From: DATDAH01 sp036525535
GTDB taxonomy: Bacteria; Actinomycetota; Acidimicrobiia; Acidimicrobiales; DATDAH01
Length of the DNA: 20,070 nucleotides
Reading direction: 5' to 3'
Assembly: GCA_036525535.1 (NCBI GenBank)
Contig: DATDAH010000161.1
Location: forward strand, 1 to 20,070
Shown: positions 15,186 through 20,070 of the stretch, piece after piece
Layout of the letters: each line of letters begins with the position of its first letter
How positions within the stretch are numbered: the first letter of the stretch is position 1
The notes under the pieces: model-generated
The model's database searches: none
The model's input: the letters and a program-made list of their open reading frames with translations, nothing else
Told to the model about the DNA's origin: nothing
Made by a program: the position numbers and the translations under genes

Positions 15186-17582
15186 TCACTCGGTCCGCAG
15201 GACCTCGGCGGGGTGGAGGCGGGCGACGCGCCGGCCCGGCCAGACGGCGAGGCCGTTGGCCACCAGCAGGGCCAGCGGGATGAGGGCGGCGACCGCCAGT
15301 GCGGCGACGGGGCGGACGACGGCGAGAGGCACGCTGTCGGCCACGACCGCCCATCCCAGCCGCCCGAGGACGATCCCGGCGGGGATGCCCACGATCAGGC
15401 CGACGAGACCGATGGCGGTGCCTTGGACGTTGAGCACGATCCGGGAGTCCCACCGGGTCAGGCCGAGGGCCCGGAGCACGGCGAACTCCTTGCGGCGGCG
15501 CCGGGCCGCGGTCGCGAGGACGTGACCCAGCGCGCCAACGGCGAGCAGGGCGAGGAACCCGGCCAGCACGCGCGGCAGCGTGCGCACGTTCTCGAGGTTG
15601 GTGAGCTCCACCGGGGTGACGGCCGGGCCCAGGTCCTCGAACTGGTCACCGACCGACGCCTGAAGCGAGGCCAGCACCTCCTCCTCGGAAGAGGAGTCAG
15701 TGAGGTCGATCGCGACCTGTCGCTCGACGGGGTCGTCCTCGGGGATCGCGTCCGGTGGCGAGGCCGCGTCGAAGCCCTCGCCGTCGAGCCACAGGCCCTG
15801 GTCGAAGGTGGCGTGGACGTCGGAGGGGAAGAGCGCCTCGCCCACGATCGTCACTCGGTGATCGGTCGCGCCGATGGTCACCTCGTCGCCCAGGCCGACG
15901 TCGAGGTCCGCCGCGCTCGCCGGTCCGATCGCGACCTCGTCGGGTCCGGTCGGTGCCTCGCCGGACGTCAGGACCAGTTGGATCGCCGACTCGTTCGTTC
16001 CGGGCGGGGGCCGGACCGCGAAGGCCGGCACACCGACGCCGTCGACGGGCATGACCTGACGGTCGATCGCCGCCACCGAGGCGACCCCGTCGGTGGCCGC
16101 GATCGTCTCGAGCAGCTCCGGGGCGACGCCCGTGGGATGGGCCGGGTCGCCCGCGATGATCCCTCCGACGTCCCAGGCGACGCCGGCCCGCTCGGGATGA
16201 CTGAGGGCATCCTCGAGCCCGGCGTTGAGCGTGATCGTGGCTACGACGCCGAGGACGCCGACGGCGGCGCCGATCAGGGCTTGGCGGGTCGGTAGCCGGC
16301 TCCGGCCCTCCCCGGAGGCGAGCGCCATCGTCGTACCGAGGCCGACCGGGACTGACGCCACCCGGCGGATGGCGGTCAGGGCTCGGGACGGCGAGCTGGC
16401 GCTGGCGAGGAGCGCTCGTGATCGGGTGGTCATCGCGGCGCCGACGAGGACGGCGCCGCCGACCAGCAGGGCGCCGGGGACGAGGATCGCCCACATCGGC
16501 TGGATCCCCCGATCAGGGTCGAGCTGGCCGGCCATCCCTATGGGGAACCAGATGGAAGCAACGATGGCCGTCGCGACCGCGGTCACCGCGGCCGTGATCG
16601 CGGTCGGGAGGTGGACCAGGACCGCGGCCGCGGTGATGTTCCGGCTCGTCATGCCCAAGGCGGACAGCGCGGTGCGGTCGTCGGTCGCCGCCGCGGCGGA
16701 CTGGATGACGGCCTGGCCCACCAGCGCCAGGCCGGCCAGCAGGACGACACCCGTGAGCACGAGGAGGGCGGTGTGCTCCACCGAGGTGGTGGTCTCCACC
16801 CGGCGGGCGGCCCCGTGCAGGTCGAGCACCGGCGTGCCCGGGGCGACGACCTCGTCGACGCCGCGCTGGAGGGCGGGCAGGTCGGCGGCGCCGTTCCGGA
16901 GCTGCACATCGGCATTCTCGACGAGGAGGGCGTCGCCGCCGTGCTCGGCGGCGAAGCCGGGCGACACGAACGCTTGCCCGTCGGGGCCGAACAGGAACTG
17001 GGACCCGGTCTTCACCCGGCCAACGACCCGGATGTCGACGTGGGGCCCATCGGCCTCCCCGCTGAACGGCACCTGGTCCGGTCCGTAGGCGGTGAAGGGG
17101 ACGATGTCGCCGACGTCGACCTCGTGGACGTTCTCGTCGATGACCATCTCGTCGTCGGCCTCGGGGTCGAACCGGCGACCCTCGACCACGATGGGTCGTC
17201 CGACCTCGCCGAAGAAGCGGTCGTCCATGGCCGCGAACAGCAGGTTCGGCCCCGGCGGCAGGCGAGGCGGACCGCCCGCGTCGAAGGTCCCGAACGCGAG
17301 GCCCCACGGGGCGACGGCGCGCACCTCGGGCAAGGCTTCGAGCCGCGACCAGTCCGGGTGCGGACCCGCGTCGACCTGACTGGCGAACACCACGGCGTCG
17401 GCGGCGTTCTCCCGATCCCGAAAGCGGTCCAGCGCCGAGTCGGTGCGGATCGCGCCGGACAGCGACGCGATCACGAGCCCCGCGGTGACCCCGGCGAGGA
17501 CGCCCAGCAGCAGAAGGGAACGCAGCCGGCTGCGGACCTGGGTCCGGGCCGCCAGCACGGAGGGGCTGTCCGCTCGCCGCAC
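15186..17582 (-). CDS. MacB/FtsX-type ABC transporter permease
   Basis: A 798-aa membrane protein with two permease cores. About eight membrane segments are visible: one near residues 17-38, three around 267-292, 320-345 and 364-386, one at about 430-452, and three at the C-terminus (about 662-685, 719-740, 757-780). Two large extracytoplasmic regions (about 40-265 and 455-660) fit MacB-like periplasmic domains. The end AVLRALGLTRWDSRIVL ... GRRVARLHPAEVLRTE is the typical FtsX-family finish. It would work with an LolD/MacB-type ATPase in lipid, lipoprotein or peptide handling, but none is in the window. Start GTG at 17580-17582 follows TACGTT by 6 nt; the longer upstream reading is low-complexity Arg/Pro sequence. 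It is divergent from a putative lipoprotein gene. Confidence 0.9.
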   Translation of the reverse strand: MRRADSPSVLAARTQVRSRLRSLLLLGVLAGVTAGLVIASLSGAIRTDSALDRFRDRENAADAVVFASQVDAGPHPDWSRLEALPEVRAVAPWGLAFGTFDAGGPPRLPPGPNLLFAAMDDRFFGEVGRPIVVEGRRFDPEADDEMVIDENVHEVDVGDIVPFTAYGPDQVPFSGEADGPHVDIRVVGRVKTGSQFLFGPDGQAFVSPGFAAEHGGDALLVENADVQLRNGAADLPALQRGVDEVVAPGTPVLDLHGAARRVETTTSVEHTALLVLTGVVLLAGLALVGQAVIQSAAAATDDRTALSALGMTSRNITAAAVLVHLPTAITAAVTAVATAIVASIWFPIGMAGQLDPDRGIQPMWAILVPGALLVGGAVLVGAAMTTRSRALLASASSPSRALTAIRRVASVPVGLGTTMALASGEGRSRLPTRQALIGAAVGVLGVVATITLNAGLEDALSHPERAGVAWDVGGIIAGDPAHPTGVAPELLETIAATDGVASVAAIDRQVMPVDGVGVPAFAVRPPPGTNESAIQLVLTSGEAPTGPDEVAIGPASAADLDVGLGDEVTIGATDHRVTIVGEALFPSDVHATFDQGLWLDGEGFDAASPPDAIPEDDPVERQVAIDLTDSSSEEEVLASLQASVGDQFEDLGPAVTPVELTNLENVRTLPRVLAGFLALLAVGALGHVLATAARRRRKEFAVLRALGLTRWDSRIVLNVQGTAIGLVGLIVGIPAGIVLGRLGWAVVADSVPLAVVRPVAALAVAALIPLALLVANGLAVWPGRRVARLHPAEVLRTE

Positions 17583-17588
17583 CCCTCG

Positions 17589-17594
17589 AACGTA
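17589..17594 (-). promoter_or_regulatory. Putative -10 element (TACGTT, minus strand) of the permease gene
   Basis: TACGTT on the minus strand matches TANNNT and ends 6 nt before the GTG at 17582. It is the main reason for choosing this start over upstream in-frame codons. Confidence 0.5.
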
Positions 17595-17632
17595 GGACGA
17601 CCGGGGCGGATCGACCAGGGCACCAGCCCCCG

Positions 17633-17679
17633 GGGTGAGGGGTGGTGGAGGCCCTCCCCTCGCGGGCAGGCCCTCACCC
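17633..17679. repeat. 9-bp perfect inverted repeat in the permease/lipoprotein intergenic region
   Basis: GGGTGAGGG (17633-17641) is repeated in inverse orientation as CCCTCACCC (17671-17679), separated by 29 bp. The 161-bp gap between the divergent genes is the largest gene-free stretch here. A direct repeat AGGCCCTC (17649-17656 and 17668-17675, 19 bp apart) overlaps the same area. These could be operator half-sites or a long-loop hairpin; in such GC-rich DNA chance is also possible. Confidence 0.35.
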
Positions 17680-17702
17680 TCGTACTGGTCGGGGACCGCT
17701 CG

Positions 17703-17708
17703 TACGGT
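17703..17708 (+). promoter_or_regulatory. Possible -10 element (TACGGT) of the second lipoprotein gene
   Basis: TACGGT matches TANNNT and would give a 5' leader of roughly 30 nt that contains the AAGGGG ribosome binding site. No clear -35 is seen; weakly supported. Confidence 0.3.
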
Positions 17709-17730
17709 CGGGTGGAGGTTCCCACCGGCG

Positions 17731-17736
17731 AAGGGG
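17731..17736 (+). promoter_or_regulatory. Ribosome binding site (AAGGGG) deciding the GTG start at 17744
   Basis: AAGGGG lies 7 nt before the GTG at 17744. It is the clearest Shine-Dalgarno sequence before a first gene in this window and contrasts with the leaderless pattern elsewhere. It selects this GTG over the in-frame upstream codons. Confidence 0.5.
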
Positions 17737-17743
17737 TTGGCTC

Positions 17744-18487
17744 GTGCGCACGGAGTTGACAGGAACGGTCCTGATCCTGGTCTTGGCCGCGGTGGCGTGT
17801 TCGTCTGACGACGCCACGTCGGGCACCACGGCCGTCGCGGAGACCTCGACCTCCACAACGGCGGTTGCGGACACCGTGGCCGACGCGTCGTGCTTCAGCT
17901 GCCTGCCGGCCGGGCCTTTCACGAGCTTCGGGTTCGTCCCCGAACTGACGATCACCATCCCTGACGACGGTTGGCAGATCGGCGAGGACACATCGGCGGA
18001 GGTCAAGATGAACCTCGTCGACGACCCCGACGAGGAGCTCAAGTTCCTCCCCCAGCCGATCCCCGTCACCAACCTCGACCAGGAGGTCGTGGAGGGCATC
18101 GAGCCCACGCCGGACGGTCTGGTCGCCTGGCTGCAGTCGAACCCGGATCTCGTGGTCGGGGAGCCGATCCCCCGGACCATTGCCGGCGACATCGAGGCCA
18201 CCGCCGTGGACGTGAGCGTGGCCCCGACGGCGGAGAACGGCGATCCGGGCTGCCCGCCCGGACTGGAGCCGTGCGTCAACTTCTTCGCCTTCGTCGGACC
18301 CGACTACGACTTCGGCTTGGCGATCGCCAGCCAGCAGACGGTCCGACTCATCTTCGCTCCCGTCACGGTCGATGGCAGCCCCACCACGATGCTGATCGTT
18401 CTCGACCCCGGCACACCGGACCGTCTCGAGCACCTGGTGGCGGTCACCGATCCGATGCTGGACGAGCTGGTGGTGGCGGAGTCCTGA
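17744..18487 (+). CDS. Putative secreted lipoprotein, unrecognised
   Basis: A 247-aa protein with a short signal peptide (MRTELTGTVLILVLAAVAC) and a probable lipobox AVAC with Cys19; the -3 residue is Ala, so the lipobox is not ideal. A Ser/Thr-rich linker follows, then DASCFSC (a CxxC pair), and a beta-rich domain of about 190 residues with another Cys pair (GCPPGLEPC). These cysteines could form disulfides outside the membrane. I do not recognise the family or any catalytic motif. It is divergent from the permease gene, so it might be a partner of that transporter, but proximity is the only evidence. The stop abuts the rpe stop with no spacer. Confidence 0.8.
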   Translation: MRTELTGTVLILVLAAVACSSDDATSGTTAVAETSTSTTAVADTVADASCFSCLPAGPFTSFGFVPELTITIPDDGWQIGEDTSAEVKMNLVDDPDEELKFLPQPIPVTNLDQEVVEGIEPTPDGLVAWLQSNPDLVVGEPIPRTIAGDIEATAVDVSVAPTAENGDPGCPPGLEPCVNFFAFVGPDYDFGLAIASQQTVRLIFAPVTVDGSPTTMLIVLDPGTPDRLEHLVAVTDPMLDELVVAES

Positions 18488-19165
18488 TCAGTGCTGGGCG
18501 CTCGTCGCCCGCCCCCGCAGGTCAGCCACGGCGTGCTCGAGGCCGTCAGGGTCGCGGAACAGCGAGCTGCCGGCGACGAGGACGTTGGCGCCGGCGGCCG
18601 ACGCCCCCGCGATCGTGTCGGGGCCGATGCCGCCGTCGACCTCGATGTCGACGTCGTGGCCCTGCTCGTCGATGAGGGCCCGGAGGGCGGCGATCTTGGG
18701 CTCCATCGCGGCGATGTAGGCCTGGCCGCCCCAGCCGGGGTTGACCGTCATGATCAGCACCATCTCGACCATGTCGAGCACATGGGCCACGGCGTCGATC
18801 GGGGTCGAGGGGTTCAGGGCGACCGCGGCGTCGGCCCCGAGCTCGGCCACCGCCCCCAGTGTGCGGTGGAGGTGGACGGTCGACTCGGCGTGCACGATCA
18901 GCAACTCGCAACCGGCCTCGACGTAGCGGTCGAGCATGAGCTCGGGGGTGTTCACCATGAGGTGGGCCTCGAAGGGCACGGTCACCTGGTCCCGTACGGA
19001 GGCGATGACATCGGGCCCGAAGGTCAGGTTGGGCACGAACTGGCCGTCCATGACGTCCCACTGGATGCGATCGACGCCGGCCTTCTCGAGGGCGACGCAC
19101 TCTTCGCCGAGGCGGGAGAAGTCAGCGGGGAGGACGGACGGGACGATCGAGATCGGGCGGGCCAC
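18488..19165 (-). CDS. rpe: Ribulose-phosphate 3-epimerase
   Basis: Interconverts D-ribulose 5-phosphate and D-xylulose 5-phosphate in the pentose phosphate (and Calvin) pathways. The 225-aa TIM barrel has SIVPSVLPADFSRLGEE at the N-terminus (Ser10), WDVMDGQFVPNLTFGP (Asp37), EAHLMV (His68), VNPGWGGQ (141-147), and EVDGGI (Asp177). The metal position usually held by His in HxDxMDG is Gln35 here. The GTG at 19163-19165 is the first start before the first strand and lies 6 nt after a TAACCT hexamer. Its stop codon abuts the stop of the convergent lipoprotein gene in the palindrome TGATCA. It stands next to a DinB-family gene with its own promoter, so it is probably monocistronic. Confidence 0.95.
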   Translation of the reverse strand: MARPISIVPSVLPADFSRLGEECVALEKAGVDRIQWDVMDGQFVPNLTFGPDVIASVRDQVTVPFEAHLMVNTPELMLDRYVEAGCELLIVHAESTVHLHRTLGAVAELGADAAVALNPSTPIDAVAHVLDMVEMVLIMTVNPGWGGQAYIAAMEPKIAALRALIDEQGHDVDIEVDGGIGPDTIAGASAAGANVLVAGSSLFRDPDGLEHAVADLRGRATSAQH

Positions 19166-19171
19166 GACCGG

Positions 19172-19177
19172 AGGTTA
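19172..19177 (-). promoter_or_regulatory. Putative -10 element (TAACCT, minus strand) of rpe
   Basis: TAACCT on the minus strand matches TANNNT and ends 6 nt before the GTG start. An ACGACA sequence 16 bp further upstream matches TTGACA at four of six positions, making this one of the better-supported promoters here. Confidence 0.5.
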
Positions 19178-19207
19178 CGGCGGACGACGGCGGTGTCGTA
19201 GCGCTGG

Positions 19208-19756
19208 TCAGGTCGAGCGGGCTTCGAGCACGTCGAAGTCCCGTTCGGCGTACAGGCGGTGCTCCCACTCCTCGCTGAGCACGGCCTGGAGGCAGCGACT
19301 GACGGTGTAGCTCTCCGGCTCCGGGTAGCCCGGCGCCAGGACGGGTTCGGTCATGGCGGCCAGCTTCTCGTCGGTGAGATCGGCGATCACCTGCCGGACG
19401 GTGGTCATCCGGTCCGAGCGCAGGACGAGGACCTCGTCCAAGGACGGTCGCGCGTCGCGGTCCCGCGGAACGCTGGGCTCGTCGCCCATCTCGTCATGGG
19501 GCAGGTCCAGCGGGTCCCAGGGCGACGGATCGCCCAGGACGGCGCGCGTCACCCAGGCGTCGGTGGCGAAGACGAGATGGCGGAGCGTCTGGATGAAGGA
19601 CCACTCGCCGTCGACCTGTTCATGTAGCAGCTCGGGGTTCATCCCGCGGGCTCGGTCCACGGTGTGTTGCCACAGCCGCTCCAGGACCTCCCAGGCCTCG
19701 TGGTACCCGGCGGCGTCCGCCGGCCGCATCACGTCGTCGTCGGCGACGTCAGCCAT
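19208..19756 (-). CDS. DinB-family protein
   Basis: A 182-aa protein of the DinB/YfiT-like four-helix-bundle superfamily, many members of which are metal-dependent transferases using bacillithiol, mycothiol or similar thiols. The bundle helices are visible: LERLWQHTVDRARGM, WSFIQTLRHLVFATDAWVTRAVLG (with the first conserved His, in LRHLVF), LVLRSDRMTTVRQVIADL, and the C-terminal CLQAVLSEEWEHRLYAERDFDVL with the second metal-type His in EWEHR. The ATG at 19754-19756 follows TATCCT by 6 nt. The substrate is not predictable. A mycothiol-dependent role would be plausible in an actinobacterium but is inference. Confidence 0.85.
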   Translation of the reverse strand: MADVADDDVMRPADAAGYHEAWEVLERLWQHTVDRARGMNPELLHEQVDGEWSFIQTLRHLVFATDAWVTRAVLGDPSPWDPLDLPHDEMGDEPSVPRDRDARPSLDEVLVLRSDRMTTVRQVIADLTDEKLAAMTEPVLAPGYPEPESYTVSRCLQAVLSEEWEHRLYAERDFDVLEARST

Positions 19757-19762
19757 CGCAGC

Positions 19763-19768
19763 AGGATA
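19763..19768 (-). promoter_or_regulatory. Putative -10 element (TATCCT, minus strand) of the DinB-family gene
   Basis: TATCCT on the minus strand matches TANNNT and ends 6 nt before the ATG at 19756. A 14-bp palindrome sits where the -35 region would be. Confidence 0.5.
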
Positions 19769-19785
19769 CGAAACCGTCGCCGTGT

Positions 19786-19799
19786 CAGGCTCGAGCCTG
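19786..19799. repeat. 14-bp perfect palindrome CAGGCTCGAGCCTG
   Basis: A perfect 14-bp palindrome lies 17 bp upstream of the putative DinB-gene -10 element and 43 bp downstream of tRNA-Lys. It could be an operator for a dimeric regulator covering the -35 region, or a short hairpin after the tRNA. No T-tract follows it on either strand. Confidence 0.5.
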
Positions 19800-19815
19800 G
19801 GACAGTCAGGGGCGT

Positions 19816-19831
19816 TCCGGCGGTAGCCGGA
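19816..19831 (-). terminator. Short hairpin downstream of tRNA-Lys, possible terminator or processing stem
   Basis: TCCGGC and GCCGGA form a 6-bp stem with a 4-nt loop, 10 nt after the tRNA-Lys 3' end in the direction of transcription. There is no U-tract, so termination is uncertain. Confidence 0.3.
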
Positions 19832-19841
19832 GCAGGAGCGG

Positions 19842-19913
19842 TGGGCCCCCTGGGATTCGAACCCAGAACCTGCGGATTAAGAGTCCGTTGCTCTGCCGTT
19901 GAGCTAGAAGGGC
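19842..19913 (-). tRNA. tRNA-Lys (anticodon CUU), with an irregular acceptor stem
   Basis: A 72-nt cloverleaf on the minus strand: D stem GCTC/GAGC, anticodon loop CTCTTAA (anticodon CTT), 5-nt variable loop, T arm CTGGG-TTCGAAT-CCCAG, discriminator A, no encoded CCA. The acceptor stem is poor: 5' GCCCTTC against 3' GGGGCCC gives C-C mismatches at 2:71 and 3:70 and two G-U pairs at 5:68 and 6:67. The anticodon stem has an A-C mismatch at 27:43. It may be functional, a degenerate copy, or affected by sequence error. Confidence 0.8.
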
Positions 19914-19919
19914 GAAGTG

Positions 19920-19952
19920 GGGTGGAGAGAAGCTACCGGTTCCTCTCCACCC
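19920..19952. repeat. 10-bp inverted repeat between tRNA-His and tRNA-Lys
   Basis: GGGTGGAGAG (19920-19929) and CTCTCCACCC (19943-19952) form a perfect 10-bp stem around a 13-nt loop that contains the putative tRNA-Lys -10. It may be a hairpin in a His-Lys co-transcript or a DNA-level site. No U-tract follows on the minus strand. Confidence 0.5.
19930..19935 (-). promoter_or_regulatory. Putative -10 element (TAGCTT, minus strand) of tRNA-Lys
   Basis: TAGCTT on the minus strand matches TANNNT, 16 nt upstream of the mature tRNA 5' end, similar to the spacing seen for tRNA-Leu. It lies in the loop of the 10-bp inverted repeat. Confidence 0.35.
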
Positions 19953-19966
19953 GACTCCACTTGTTC

Positions 19967-19983
19967 GGACGCCGTCGGCGTCC
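19967..19983 (-). terminator. Hairpin directly after tRNA-His, possible U-tract-free terminator
   Basis: GGACGCC and GGCGTCC form a perfect 7-bp GC-rich stem with a 3-nt loop, 4 nt after the encoded CCA of tRNA-His. It is followed by GAACAAG rather than a U-run. It is a candidate terminator or a 3' processing boundary. Confidence 0.4.
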
Positions 19984-19987
19984 CGTT

Positions 19988-20065
19988 TGGGGCGACCGAG
20001 GGGACTTGAACCCCCGACCTCCAGGGCCACAACCTGGCGCTCTAACCGCCTGAGCTACGGCCGCC
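19988..20065 (-). tRNA. tRNA-His (anticodon GUG)
   Basis: The minus strand folds into a complete tRNA: acceptor GCGGCCG/CGGTCGC with one G-U pair, anticodon stem CCAGG/CCTGG with loop TTGTGGC (anticodon GTG), and T arm GGGGG-TTCAAGT-CCCCT. The extra 5' G (position -1, at 20065) faces C73, the identity element for histidyl-tRNA synthetase. The 3' CCA is encoded at 19988-19990, unlike the other two tRNAs here. Confidence 0.97.
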
Positions 20066-20070
20066 ACGTG

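Noticed and set aside
17583..17858. N-terminal extension of the permease reading frame
   Set aside because: Low-complexity Arg/Pro/Gly sequence that overlaps the divergent lipoprotein start; the GTG at 17582 after TACGTT is better supported.
1..20070. CRISPR arrays, insertion sequences, integrases, toxin-antitoxin or phage genes
   Set aside because: I saw no regularly spaced repeats, transposase motifs, or short toxin/antitoxin-like pairs; the window appears to be stable core chromosome.

Overview
This 20-kb window is from a high-GC, gene-dense bacterial chromosome. I read it as an actinobacterium, possibly of the Acidimicrobiia type. This rests on the strong G/C third-position bias, frequent GTG starts, the mycobacteria-like order murI - MBL hydrolase - rph - rdgB, an AddAB-type helicase-nuclease pair, and many genes that appear to be read from leaderless mRNAs. 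The lineage is inferred; no 16S or phylogenetic marker was compared.

Layout. (1) 1-456: 3' end of an unrecognised gene. (2) 466-3348, plus strand: a tight operon of glutamate racemase, an MBL-fold hydrolase (positional counterpart of the mycobacterial cAMP phosphodiesterase Rv1339), RNase PH and RdgB/HAM1 pyrophosphatase, with overlapping junctions between genes 1/2 and 3/4. (3) 3360-4355, minus: a D-threonine-aldolase-like PLP enzyme, divergent across only 24 bp from (4) 4380-7490, plus: a large class III adenylate cyclase/AAA ATPase signalling protein. (5) 7495-7579, minus: tRNA-Leu(UAG), divergent from clpP (7616-8221, plus). (6) 8232-8780, minus: a small lipoprotein with a Thr/Pro tail, divergent from (7) 8844-15184, plus: AddB-like and AddA-like subunits of a double-strand-break-processing helicase-nuclease. 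(8) 15186-17582, minus: a MacB/FtsX-type permease, divergent from a second putative lipoprotein (17744-18487, plus). (9) Minus strand to the end: ribulose-phosphate 3-epimerase, a DinB-family protein, a structurally poor tRNA-Lys(CUU) and a tRNA-His(GUG).

Most content is housekeeping: cell wall precursor, RNA maturation, nucleotide-pool cleaning, proteolysis, recombination, pentose phosphate and tRNAs. There is no sign of phage, insertion sequences, CRISPR or an obvious new defence system. No gap without a gene exceeds about 160 bp.

The most interesting signals are architectural. Nine genes have a -10-like hexamer, eight of them exact TANNNT, ending 6-8 nt before the chosen start codon, the signature of leaderless transcripts. 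At two places (4362-4371 and 7598-7607) divergent -10 hexamers overlap and share one TA step, forming a 10-bp A-N3-TA-N3-T core that appears to serve both strands. Convergent genes end 0, 1, 4, 10 or 11 bp apart, leaving no room for ordinary intrinsic terminators. A second theme is a possible cAMP link: a phosphodiesterase-type MBL protein and a cyclase-domain protein lie about 2.4 kb apart.
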